A stretch of DNA of 64,000 bases from Hypericum androsaemum (taxonomy: Eukaryota; Streptophyta; Magnoliopsida; Malpighiales; Hypericaceae), in contig OZ023184.1 of assembly GCA_963995505.1 (NCBI GenBank), positions 12,292,308 to 12,356,307 on the forward strand, read 5' to 3'. Positions 1 through 12,285 of this stretch are shown piece after piece. Under the pieces are notes generated by a model. It made no database searches and was not told where the DNA came from. It saw only the letters and a program-made list of their open reading frames with translations. Both the position numbers and the translations under genes were made by a program. Each line of letters starts with the position of its first letter. Position 1 is the first letter of the stretch.

Positions 1-473
1 CAGTAACCGAGAAGGGACGCCCACGCCAGCGGACCCCTGGGGAAGAATCGCCGATGACTAGGAGAGCTCCAAGGAGGCCGGCGTCGTGGTTGACGGGAAA
101 ACCCTAGCTCCAAGGCAGGGGGCTGATTGGGTGTTTGATTTAGTTTCTTAATTTAATGTTAAATTGGGTGTTTGATTAATTAGTGATTCTTGGTGTTCTT
201 GTTCATGGATTAATATTCTTTCTAATTAGTTTTGATTCTCATTAAAAATGTTTAAATTTGTTTTTTAGTTTTGATTTTGGTTGAAAGTGGGAGGAAGAAG
301 ATGAAGGAGAAGGAAAGTGGATTTTTTTTAGTAGGAGGACATTTTGGTCATTTCAAGTGGGGGTTCACCGGAAAAAAAGGAATATTCTGACTGCAGGGAC
401 GGGACAATCATTTTTCAAAAGTCAGGGACCCTAAGGGGAGGGTGAAAAAAGGTCAGGGAGTTGAGAATAATTT
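1..473. mobile_element. Right end of a Mutator-like TIR element, cut by the window edge
   Basis: The stretch from about 336 to 473 matches the right terminal arm of the palindromic element at 12943-13329. Shared text includes ggacaatcatttttcaaaag followed by a gtcagggaccctaagg-like run and a terminal gagaataattttt. Positions 1-120 are GC-rich and unlike the flanks, resembling the foreign filler of the related element at 26111-27316. The left arm lies outside the window, so TIR pairing and TSD cannot be tested. The family is inferred from the two complete relatives, which carry 9-bp TSDs. No transposase is visible. Confidence 0.6.
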
Positions 474-1764
474 TTTCTTACTTTTTAAAGAGAAAAATAA
501 ATATTTTGTGCAGTTACAAGGAAGAAATTGAACTTAGAATTGAATGATGAGGACGATGTAAACGAAACGTTGTTTTTTTGTTGGAAGTCACATAAAGAAG
601 AAATTAAGGATAATCGATGAGATGGGATGGTGAAATGGAAAAGTTAGGAAAGGAACAGATAAACATCAATTTGTCTTTTATTGTACAAGAAGGAAAGAAC
701 ATGAAACTTCAACTTGTCTTTGTGTAGGAACCCACAAGCCGCAGCCAACCGGTGCGGTGCCTACTATCATATTGTTCAATCAAATAAGGCGGCATCTACT
801 AACACTCCCTGCGTTAGAGTTTCAAATTTGACAAAAAAAATTCGAATATTTGAAAAAATAATAGTACCAAAAATTTTTATGAATCATCTGTCACTAATAA
901 AAAATTAACGCAATTCGAACATATTCTAATAAATTTTTGGATATTTAAGTGTTATAAAAAAAATTAGGCGGCATCTAAACTTTCAAATCACTCCAAATTT
1001 CCGCCCAACTTTGGCTAACGGCCAACCATCTTTAAAGCTTCCAAATAACTGACCAACGAGTTACAGTTGGAATGTGGTAAATAATTGGATTTGTTAAAGC
1101 TAAAGTCTGTGAATCGAAATTTTCGTAAATGGAAATAATATATTATTAGAAGATCTGGCTCCACAAATAAGTATCGTAGCATTTAATTTCATGTTAGTCT
1201 TTAATTTTATAAACCTGATAGAGGAGGAAATGCGATCGATCTAAAGCTTCTAAAAAAAACCAGTTCTATGAGAAGGATGGAAAAATAATTTATCTCTGGA
1301 AAAGGGCATTCAGTTTTTTTGTAGTATCATGAAATAGTGTCACTTGGCAAGTGATTAGTGGGTGAAAATCATTATAAAGGTATTTACTGGCAGTATTTGT
1401 CCCATTAATGATTTTTACCCCATGCAATAGCAAGGTTACAAGTATTTAATGGCCATATTTTTTTTAAAGGAACATCCCATTATCTACCGATTGGGCAACA
1501 CTATCCGGTATGTATTGCACACTTGATTTTCGGGAGGAGGAGACGCACGTTCAATCAAACAGCAGGGGAATTTTATGCATATAAAGGGGATTTTTTTCTA
1601 AAATTGAAGATGTCTTCCTCACGCCTCTAACAGTAAGCCGTTGAATTAACACACTTTATTATTTGTGGAGCATTAAACGAAACCACATCTAGTTGACATT
1701 TTTTTGTTGTTGCTAGTTTACTTTTTCATTTATATGATAAAAATTTGGTGTTATTATATTGCCA
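474..1764. other. AT-rich intergenic sequence, nothing recognised
   Basis: Low-complexity AT-rich sequence with short ORFs only. No protein family, RNA gene or repeat boundary was recognised. Confidence 0.5.
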
Positions 1765-1910
1765 ATTCTTGCATAGTGTGCCGATATTCAGTGCATGATG
1801 TATCATATCTATGCATGGTGTGTTAGTATTCTGTGTTTTATGTGCCGGTGTTCTATGCTGTTCTGGCCATGTATATTCTATGCATGGTGTGCCGATGTCT
1901 ATTACACCAT
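1765..1910. repeat. Degenerate short tandem repeat
   Basis: Several diverged units built around ctatgcatggtgtgccgat and relatives (for example near 1773, 1812, 1840 and 1877). The units are irregular in length, about 20-35 bp. The 68-residue minus-strand reading frame here only reflects the repeat. Confidence 0.45.
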
Positions 1911-2224
1911 ACTTTAAACAAAAAAATTTCAAAATTACTCCTATGTAATCTCTATTATTACAAATTCGTCATTTAATACACGCAGTCCATTTTCCATGTC
2001 CATTTGAGGTTGATGAGCTTATTCAGCACATAATCCGAGTCCTTCACCTTTATGGATTTGGATTCAGTGGGGACTACATAAAAGTCATCCCCATGGTATG
2101 GACAAATTATAGACCATTAGATATGATCAAAATTATTTTTTATAGATCTAATGGTCAAAATCCTCAGAAGCATTATTGGGTTTTTACACAAGATTATCCC
2201 AATCTAGGGTTTCCAAGCAACCCA

Positions 2225-3419
2225 ACATTTCTCTTTCTTCCTGTCACGATTTGCCAATAAAAAGTACCATCCTCTCTTCCTCCAAAAATCCTAGAACTTA
2301 AGAGAAGAGATCACCAAAGGACAAGATCATCCAAAATCCTACCCTCCTCGCCATCTCACTCCTTGTCATCGCCTTCTTCCTCGAACTTTGCCCCGGTCCC
2401 TGCGGTTGCCGCCGTGGAGCCACTGAGCTGTCTGCTGAATTGTTCGTGACAATCGCATCGGGAGAGAGGAAGAGTGGCAGGGAGAGTCTGTCTGCTCGCA
2501 TCCCGGAGAGACAACTGACGCCCTCGCTCCACCAAGTCCGCTGCTGAAAGGGAGAGCCTCTCTTTGTCTTGGCTGTCCGGAGTAGCCTCGGAGTAAAGTT
2601 TTGATTTTTTGTCTCTTTGTGTCTTTATGCCAAAGACTAAAGCTTGGTTTGGGTGGTCTTTCTCTGTTTCCTTTTTTTGTGTCTCAATATTGTGTTTCGG
2701 AAGGATTACTTGATTATTGGTTCTTCAAGTTTCGGTCTTTTGGAGGATTATCTGTTCTTCTAAGATGGTTGCTTGTTGTTGCTTGGTTTGTACTTCTACT
2801 TGGTGTGAATTTGTGAATTTTTTTTTGGATCTAAGGTTGGTTGATATATTTTTGCCACTAATATTACTAATAAACCTAACTCCAACTCTCCCATAAACTC
2901 TATTCCTAGTCAACAACAACACTTTCTCTCCCTTACTGGAGCCTTTCTAGTTTTTTTTAGAAACCTATCCATCTTGTCGCCGCCCTCCACCAAGCTGCCT
3001 CCATTCATCCAACCGCCCACCTTCTTAACTCTTCGACCTCCTCAGCTCACAACCTCCCCGACTCACGACCTCCTCGCTCCACCATCCTCGCGCCATCCTC
3101 TGCTTTGTCGGCCTTCCGTCATCCTTTCCAACGGGGTTTACTGCTTATGACCTCCTCGCTCCACCATCCTCTGACCGCCTTCTTCCGTTAGCCGCCCGCC
3201 CACTGTCCTTTTCAGCGGGCTTCTCTGACCGCAGTCTCCTCTGCCCTCCTTGCTCAACATCCACTGCAGGCTTCCCCCATGGATCGCCTGTCTGGGTCCG
3301 GTTCTCCTCTGTCCATTTTCGGTTCCTGCTAAGTTCTGTTGAGGGCATCGGTGGCTACCGAGGGGTGGTCGCCGCTGACTTCCCCCCCCCCCCCCCCCGG
3401 TCGACTCGCTTTCATTTTT
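2225..3419. other. GC-rich unclassified block, with C17 homopolymer
   Basis: Base composition changes sharply from the AT-rich surroundings. A motif of about 23 bp (gacctcctcgctccaccatc and three more bases) occurs near 3067 and again near 3149, so there is a local duplication. A run of 17 C lies at 3382-3398. No open frame longer than about 70 codons matches a family I know. It could be captured gene sequence within an old TIR element or a decayed 5' region of a gene. I cannot tell which. Confidence 0.35.
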
Positions 3420-4018
3420 GTTTGTCTATTTTGTCTTTCGTCTATATTGCATTTGTCATTTGTTTCTCTCTGTGTTTGTTGCTTTTGCTCGCGAGTCACT
3501 CTTGTTTTGTGAGCTCGTTTGTCATCGGTATAATTTTGTCTGCTTTTGCTTGGACTGACTTATGCTCGTTCTGAGATTTGTTCGGTTCTCAAAACATTTC
3601 TTGTCGGTACAGGTGGATAGCCTTGTCTTGGTTGGATTCATCTGTTCTTGGTATTTATTTGCGTGCATCTCGTATGCATTCAAATGTCCAAAAGATTGTG
3701 TCTATGACGCGATCTTGTGGTTATTAGCCGTAGCTTGTCTCTGCAGCTTTCGCCTTGGATGTTCGGCTCTTGTAGCCCTTCGTCTGTCCTTTGACTTCAC
3801 CCATGCCTCTCTGTTCCCGATTGGCTTAGTTTTATTTTCTGTTTCAGTATCTTCTTTCCCTGCTTATGTAAATCCCTTTCCGCATTGTAAGTCGTTTATT
3901 TTTATATACGCTTCGCGCCACCCTTCTAAAATAAATATTACTACGATACAATTGTCAGCTATCTTTTCTCTGATATATCATCCTCATGGTTTGTTGAATC
4001 ATGTTATATCAACGTAAC
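3420..4018. other. T-rich block with a 151-codon frame, probably non-coding
   Basis: The plus-strand frame 3562-4017 is open for 151 codons, but its product is rich in Phe, Leu, Ser and Val because the DNA is T-rich. It shows no recognisable domain and has no supporting splice or promoter context. I treat it as chance. Confidence 0.35.
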
Positions 4019-5879
4019 GCGTATTTATATCAATTAGTAACCGAGTTATTTTAGTTTAACAAAAAAAATTGAATTTAAATCGTAAAAACATACGTCGAAT
4101 ATTTGTTATGAGATTTTTTTCATTAATAAAAAAATTCATCTGCCTAAGCCCTATATTAATTAGTCAATAAATATTCAAATATAAATATTTTCATTCGGAT
4201 GCCCATAGCATAGAAAATTTTCTATATTTTTCAGAATTTTTCAGAACACATATTTTCAGAAATGGATGAGCAGTTAATACGTTTTCAGTTTTAAAAGGAC
4301 GTGCCAATTTGGCATGGCGTAGATTCTAAATCCCCTGGCTGGCTGGACCGGCGTTGGGCAATAATTGAGGTTCCGGTCAAGTGGGTTTTTCAATGACAAT
4401 GAGTTGTTAACGTGAAGCTTCTTCTATTTAATTTCTCTGGCAATTTGGAACAATTAAAAAAAATAGATATCTCTGTTGTTTTGAAATATTATTTTATTTA
4501 TGCTCTATGAAAATTATCTCCGTATATATTAACAATTATTAATTTTCATATATATAGGTTTTCAACAACTTTGGGATCCCTCTTTCATATTTATTTTCCA
4601 TTTATTAGGGTCTATTTTCTTGGTACACTCTATATATTGTTAATACAATAAAGTTTCACTTATTTAAAATGGACTTTCTAGTAATTTCCTTGTTGGAAAG
4701 GGCCAATTCACAAGAAGCGCACTCCAATTTTCCGAGGTCCTTAATGGTCCACTTGTGTCGAAAGAAAATTTTAATATGTAGGCCCATCGGGTTTTTCTTT
4801 TTGTGTGTGGATGGATTATGCCAGGAAGCTTCGGCTTCTGAGAATTTCGATTAAATGTTTGTGCAAGTTGCTATCCTTGGAGAGACTTTTCCTCGTGGAG
4901 GGGCCACATTCGCCCACCAATGAGTGCACTTGACCAATTGACAGAATTAGTATTTTGTTTATGAATAGGCATGGTGTCCCCTTCCTCTTCCTATCGAATT
5001 GGTTGTTGTAATATAATAAAAAAATTTGAGTTCGAATCACTAGAAATACAATGGTATGAAATATTTGTTTTGAGAACTTTGTCCTTTCAAATATATACTA
5101 GACGCGAACATAGATTAGTTGATTTGGTAAGTCTCTAATATCAGATGGTATTAAAAAAAATCAACATCCGTCGATTTTGGATTGTGTAAATCAAATAGTA
5201 AAAGATTAGATGAAAAACTAAATTTAGAGAGTATAATACCAGGATTTAAATCAAGACGTAAAATATTATACTAATCAAGAAAGCAACATGTTTAAATAAA
5301 ACGTGAGAGTTTCTTTGAACATTTTAAAAAGTATCCCTTGAGTTTTTATTGGATCACCCTAAATATTCTGAACTTTTTTAAATGAACATTGGTATCCGTA
5401 AACATATTTATGCATAATGCATGATGATTAATTTATAGTTGATATCTTTTTGACATATAACTTTAAAAAATATACGAAGAACACTTCTTCTTCGTACAAT
5501 CGTTGTTTCTTTCACAATATTTGAAATCCAGCAATTATTTAAAGGCATTCGAGACTTCGAGTGCTTGGTAGCTATCGAAGTAATTGGAGTGTTTGATTGA
5601 GATAATTTCAACTGAATGTTGAAAGTTCAGTTCACACGCGGGAACATGAGTTATAGATGTTGCACGGCTACACGCGGGAAAGAGGGAAAGGGTAATTGGG
5701 CTTCCAGGCCTCCGACCCAACAAGCGGGACTTGCTAGTTTTAGTTAGAAACGATGTCGTTTCTGTTTTATTGCTCTTAGTATAAAAAAGTTACTTCCTTT
5801 CAAAGCCCTAGGCAAGTTATAGCATAGCTTCAAACTGAGGAAGCTTTGAAGGCGGGAAATACTTATCGTGCTGGAGATC
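4019..5879. other. AT-rich intergenic sequence
   Basis: No gene recognised. A short hairpin with 8-bp arms (agaaacga and tcgtttct) lies near 5747-5764. The sequence from about 5780 leads into the Copia gag relic that follows. Confidence 0.45.
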
Positions 5880-6540
5880 GCAATGTCGCGACTTCGCATT
5901 CTTCAATTCCTGGTAACATACGCGAGAGCTCGCTGTTTCATCAGAGTGAGAATCTGACGTCTATTTTAGTGAATCCTCCTTTGAATAACACAAATTATCA
6001 TAGTTAGAGCAAGTAAATGCATAGAGCTCTTAGATCTAATAAGAAATGGCCGCTCGTTGATGGATTTATTCGGCCTCCTGATTTTGAGGATGATGATTAC
6101 TTCGAACAGGAGAGTCGTGAGGACATGATTATTAGTTGGATTATGGAATCTGTTGAACCTTCCATTGCACAGAGCTCGAATGGCTTAGAAACTGTAGTTG
6201 GAGTTTGGTTAGATCTGAAAGAGAGATTTGGTACGAGAGATTCTATACAGATGCTAGATTAGAAATGTAGTTGTGCACACTGAAACAATGAGGATTATCT
6301 GTTACAAAGTGATATTGCTCTATGCAAGTGTTTAGAAAGAGACAAAGGATCCTCAGATAATAAAGTTGTTAAGTCTACTAGAGTATATCTGCATCATGAT
6401 CATGTTATTAAGTTCCTAAATGGACTTAATGAAAACTATGATACAGTCCGTTCACAGATCATGTAGACAGATCCTCTTCAAACTATGAGCAGGATTCTTT
6501 ATTCAATAGGCATTGTGCAGAAAAAGCCAATGGCATGATC
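5880..6540 (+). pseudogene. Ty1-copia gag fragment (UBN2/Retrotran_gag type), broken
   Basis: Translation of the plus strand gives the usual order of plant Copia gag: an N-terminal stretch with a VNPPLNNTNYHS-like motif, then RALRSNKKWPLVDG, a WIMESVEPSIAQS helix, VWLDLKERFG, and further on HHDHVIKFLNGLNENYDTVRSQI and a DPLQTMSR motif. These match the family that coats Copia particles. Stops interrupt it at the LNNTNYHS segment, after the MLD at 6260-6262, and after RSQIM. No zinc knuckle, protease or pol follows and no LTR was found beside it. It is an old, truncated copy. Confidence 0.75.
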
Positions 6541-7689
6541 GGAAGAAGGCAACGTGCACCTTTTGTGACAAGGAAAGGCACACAGTGTTTATCCACTGTA
6601 AAAAAATATGGATTTTCTTCCAATTTTATTTCACTAATTTTAAAATTTTATACTTATTAGTATAGTTTGACGAACACTATACAAATTAAATTCTCTCATA
6701 ACTAGTTTTTTTTTCTAACACATTAGAACTAGTAATTTAACTTGTAGGTTACTTGTTGTGCATTAAATTGTCCACCGTAAATTGACGTGACATTAACGCG
6801 CTTTGAAAGAAACAATAAAGTAAATAATAGAGCTAGCATAGATCACTTGTGAATGATTAAATAGGAAAACTAATAGTTTTTCTCAAAAGTGTCAATAAAT
6901 AATAAAATATATTTTACGATACAATAAAATATCAAACGATAACTGGTAGAACCAAATGTTTGACGTCATATAACATATCCGAATAAAATATTTGAATTTC
7001 TGTTATCTATTCTACCAAAATTGATAATCCAAACCACAATGGTTATCATATAACTACTCGATCTTGTATTATTTCGTTATTATTTTCAAAACGTATTTAT
7101 TTGACATGCGATTTGATTATCTTTCAATCTGGCTCAAAGCATTACTAGCAATCACATATGAAGCTGACAATATGAAATATCTTTGTTACACTACACATTT
7201 ATCATAATGGTTGTCATATATTTATTCAAGTAATAAAACATTGTACAAAACCAATGATTTAATAATTTTTAGGTTGTTATGGCCATTGAAATGAAAATAG
7301 AAGACGAAAAAAATAATGTTGGGAGTGTTTGATATCACTATTGTCTTTGCATGATCATAATATCAATGGACTTTCAGAGAACAAACATAATCTCGAAATG
7401 AAAATTATAAAATGTAAATCATTTTTTTTAATGTGAACTACATAAAAAAGATTACTTATAGTGCGTCGATGTCCAAAAATTGTCTATTAACAAATATGCG
7501 ATATAAATCTTTCTCCTAAACAAATTTTAATATGCATGAAAAGTAGAAATGAAATATGAACTTTCCACTCACTATCATATCAATGGTCAATGAATACAAT
7601 TTTTAAGGGTAGACAACTTACTGTGATGACCGAAAAAGATTACGTATTACAAAAGGTTGTTATCTTTTATATGATTCAACAATATTCTG
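6541..7689. other. AT-rich intergenic sequence
   Basis: No gene, RNA or element boundary recognised. ORFs are short and AT-driven. Confidence 0.45.
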
Positions 7690-9766
7690 TGGAGAGACTA
7701 ATTATTCTTTTTAGCCAAAAAATTGTGAAAATATCTGGGAATATGATCTTTCGTCATCTGGTTTGAGCAACTTGGGATGTAATCATAATAGAGATTATTT
7801 TGATGCTGATATTCAGCCTGTTCTCTGATCAAATTGGTCAGAGAATTCTTTATTGTTAGCATCGCGAGGATTGCTGTTTTCGAGTCAATCTTAGAAGGTC
7901 TAACACTAGTTGTCCTTAACCATAGAGATGTTAGCTCGGTGCTTAATTGTCTATGCTTTACTTCTGTCATTGACATATTGAGCTCATTTTATTGTGTCTT
8001 AGGCCTAATATATTTGTTTTATAGTAAAAAATGGCTATTATTTAGACTTAGAGCACGAGAATCATTAATTGGGGTAGTTGTAAATGTGATGGAAACTATT
8101 AACATAATAATCAAGCCAATGTTCAAGTCATTGTTCAATTTCCTATGTAGAAATATATATAAAAAGCTAAAGAACAAATTTTACCCACCATAGTGTTACT
8201 AATTTTAACAAAATTAACATATACATAACCTTGTTGAAGAATTTTAAAAATTATGAAAAGATAGTGGTGAAATATTTTATAATGATTAGTTAGAAGAACA
8301 ATATCAAAGAATAAATAATTTGAAAAACAAATAAGTCTCGTTGTTACTCGTAAAACTAACTTGAAAAGTATAAACTATACAATTTTAAAATCTTGAAAAT
8401 AGAATCACATACAAGTTACTATAGAGAATCTAGATCTAAAGATCGAATGGTAAAAATTTAAATTTTATGCATTACATAAGACTACATGAAAGTTTCACTT
8501 ATTAGACTAAACTATGTCAATTGAAAATAATACATATGACTTAAAATACTACATTAAAGACATTTTATTACCCATATATACATCTATTTCAAGATCTACA
8601 AAAGTTGATATTGATATACTTGTTAATTTACGGTTCTAAATTCTCACGTCTTAGGCTACGAGCACAGGGATCAGGAGTTGGTGTTGCAGGTCATACGATG
8701 ACAAGACTTATTGAAAACCCGATGGTCTCTACGTCCTTTAACTTAATCACTAATTGCATGTTTCTAGTATCTATGACTTTCATGGTGTGTTCATCACTGT
8801 AGGCTTTCATGTGTATAAGAGACAAGAGGCCAGTTCCTCGATGACAATGATAATCGAGAGATTTCTCCAGTCGTTGTGGAAACTTCCCAAGAGAGCGAAG
8901 ACATTGTTGAGAATGACGTGTTAGAATATAAAAGAGGCTCTAGAAAACTTTGTAAAATAGTTATCGGGGGACCTTGATGCAAGTCTATGTACTTACTTGT
9001 GATCAATTAGTTGATGAAAAATTTCCAGGTTTGTCCTTGAGAATGAGGTGCTAGAACATAAAGGAGGTGCTATAAGGCTCAGACTCATTGAGCTCCTGAC
9101 CTCCTAGCTTTCATTAGAAAATTTTGAGGAACATAATCTCCTCTGCACACTTAACGTAGTTGTCTCCTGTTTCGTAAAGCTATTTTATTTGTTCTCTTTT
9201 TCTCTTCTAGAGTATGCTTATCTTTTTGGGATTTGGAGGAATGTCAAAGTACAAATTTGTTATTGGTCTCATGATCAAGTCTTATGTGGTCTCAATGTAC
9301 CGAGTGACACCATCTCCAAGTCGATTACAAATGAAATTTGTAGGTGAACAACCGAACTTCCAAACGTTAGATTCTGAAAGTTTCAAAATTTCTAAACCGA
9401 TTTTTTTTACAAATGCTAAGACAAAATGGTCTTATTATTTGTAGTTTAGCTTTTTTTTTTGGTTTAGCTTGTGGATGACTTGTCTTAATATGAATGTCTA
9501 TTATAAAGCAATGTGACACTAAGATGCACTCAGCCTGAAAGAAACAAAGTGTCCAATACATTTGAGATATATCACTTGTGAATAATAGAGAATGGAAACA
9601 AAATATTTTTCTATAAATGTCATTCAAATTATACATTTGAGATACATCACTTGTGAATCATTAAAAAAATTAATCATAAGTTGGACACTTGAAAGTCCGT
9701 AAGAATCCAAATCATAACAAGTAAAACAAATTACAAAATAAAACATTCAAAAGAATAGTGTTGTAA
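7690..9766. repeat. Tandem unit, copy A (unrecognised sequence)
   Basis: First of three diverged tandem copies. Landmarks shared with the others: gggaatatgatc near 7737, a block with cattgacatattgagctcat near 7968, ttaacatatacataacc near 8215, gaatcacatacaagtta near 8402, and a tail with cgagcacagggatcagg near 8658. The spacing from copy A to copy B is about 2.5 kb at the ttaacatatacata landmark (8215 versus about 10715). Short frames in equivalent places are partly alike in A and B, but they are broken and match no family I know. Confidence 0.6.
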
Positions 9767-9827
9767 TATAAGATATCTGGGGATATCTTATATTAGATAT
9801 GGGTATATCTTATATTAGATATGGGTA
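9767..9827. repeat. Hairpin and 22-bp direct repeat at the start of copy B
   Basis: An 11-bp perfect inverted repeat (9767-9777 against 9782-9792, loop tggg) is followed by two direct copies of a 22-bp unit beginning atatcttatattagatatgg (9784-9805 and 9806-9827). Its position at the junction of copies A and B suggests slippage or a rearrangement point. Confidence 0.7.
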
Positions 9828-12285
9828 TAACGGTTCATCTCAGATATGAATTAGTCATCTCTACTATTTTTTTATTTGATTTCAATTGCAAATATATAAC
9901 TGGATTTGGGAACTTGAATTTTAAAAATGAGGATCCGGTAGATTTTTTATATATAAATTTTTATCAATCATTATACTTGCCAAAAATTGAATCATGGACC
10001 TCTATTTTGTTCGATATTTCTCTATGTCTTGTACCATCAAAAGATATGAATGCACTCATGTGAATACCATCGGTTTGCTTTAACTCCTAGTACCGAAAGG
10101 ACTTACGACTACTTACAGAACCAATACCTTAGTGTCTAAGGTACGTGTGAATCTCTCTGTTGTGGATGCCAAATTTCTCAATCCTTGAAAAATGGAAACA
10201 GTGGTTTCTGCGCCTGTAAGTGTTAAATCATTTTGTGCGAAGTCGGAGAGGCGAAACAAAAACTTAAATTGATGGTAATTACTTTGAATGATGTTTTAGA
10301 GTTGTCACTAAACATACAAATTTAGATGGGCGTTTAATCATGTATGCTTCACTTCTATCATTGGCATATTGAGCTCATTTTTTATGCCATAGGCCCAATC
10401 CCATGGATTTATAATCTTGAGTGGCTATGCTTTAAACTCTGAGCACAAGGATCATCTATTTGAGTAGTTGGAAAATTTGAAGAAATAATATTCAAGCCAT
10501 TGTTCAATTCCCTTCCGTGTGGTTCCCTTTTGAACAGATTTTGCTTTATGTACAAATACATTTATTACAAAAGAATGTGCGTAGAAATAAAAAGTGGTTA
10601 TAAGCTTTACTTGAGTTTCGTTTTCCTTAAGTATTTATCCCAAGTTTACATCACAAAACAAACATAGAAGAATAAAATTTTATCCCCCAAAGTGATACTC
10701 ATTTTAACAAAGTTAGCATATACATAATCTTGTTGAAGAATTTTAAAAATAATGAAAAGAAATAGTGATGAAATATTCTATAATGATTAGTTAGAAGAAC
10801 AAAATCCAACAATAAGTAATTTGAAAAACTAATAAGTCTCCTTGTTACTAGTAAAACTAACTTGAAAAGTATGATCTATCAAATTTTAAAATCTTAAAAA
10901 TAGAATCACATACAAGTTAATTTAGAGAATTTAGATCTAAAGATCGAATGGTAAAAATTTATAATTTATGCATTACATAAGACTACATGAGAGTTTCACT
11001 TATTAGACTAAACTTATGTCAATTTAAAAATATACATATGACTTAAATTCTACATTAGAGACATTTTATTGGCCATATATGCATCCTACAAGACTATTTT
11101 CAAGATCTACAAAATTTGATATTGTTAAACTTGTTAATTTACGATCCTGAATCCTCGCATTTTAGGCTGCGAGCATAGGGATCAGGAGTTGGTGTTGCAG
11201 CTCATATGATGGCTAGACTTATTGAAAACCTGATGCTCTCTATGTCCTTTAACTTAATCATTTATTGCATACTTCTAGTATCTACGACTTTCATGGTATG
11301 TTCATTACCATAGGCTTGCATGTGTATGAGGGAGACTAGAAGTCAGTTACTCGATGACAAGGATCATCAAGAGATCCCCCTAGTCGCAATGGCAACTTTT
11401 AAGGAGAGTGAAGACATAGTTAAGAGTGAGGTGCTAGAAGAGTTCGTAGAAGAGTTATCGAGGGACTTCGATGCAAGTCCATGTACTTACGATCAAGGAG
11501 TTGATAAAAGTGTTCTAGGATTGTAATTGAGCATGAGGTGTTAGAACATAAAGGAGGTGCTAGAAGACTTGAACTCATTGGAGCTCCAGACCTCCCATCT
11601 TCCATTAGAAAATTTTGAGATACACACTCGACGTTGTTGTCTCCTTTTACTTAAAGCTGTTTTATTTGTTCACCATTTCTCTTCAAGCGTATGCATAACT
11701 TTTTTGGATTTGGAGTAATGTCAAAATATATTTTTGTTGTTGGTCTCAAGAACAAGTCTTATGTGGTATCGATGTACCGAGTAACACCGTCTTCAAGTCT
11801 ATTACAAATGGGACCCGGCGATGAATAACCAGCCTTCCAAATGTTAGATTCCAAAAGTTTCATATATTTTAACAAATGCTAAGACAAAAGGGTCTTATTA
11901 TTTGTTGTTTGCCTTTTTTTGGGTGGAAATTTGTAGTTTAGCTTGTGGATTACTTATTCTTAATGTGAATGTCTATTATAAAGCAATGTGAGATTAAGAG
12001 GCACTAAGCCTGAAAGAAACATTGTCTAATATCTTTGAGAATTATCACTTGTGAATAATTGAGTATGGGAACAAAACAATTTTCTATAAGTGTCATTCAA
12101 CTTATACTTTTGAGATACATTATTTGTGAGTCATTAATAAGAGAACAAAATACTAAAAAATTAATTAGTATCTCCGCAGCAGAAAAAAATAAATCATAAG
12201 TTGGACACTTGAAACTCCGTTAGAATCAATTTACAACAATTAAAAAAAATAGAAAATATAACATTCGAAAGAACATTGTTGTATT
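9767..12285. repeat. Tandem unit, copy B (unrecognised sequence)
   Basis: Second copy of the array. It starts at a tataagatatc motif equivalent to 12286 in copy C. It carries about 450 bp near 9820-10300 that copies A and C lack, then follows copy A closely through 10700-11010 and again through 11150-12250, including the ggatcaggagttggtgttgc segment. No intact coding sequence. The 68-codon plus-strand frame at 11320-11526 has no recognised domain. Confidence 0.6.

Noticed and set aside
3562..4017. 151-codon plus-strand frame
   Set aside because: Composition-driven hydrophobic product in T-rich DNA; no domain, no splice context.
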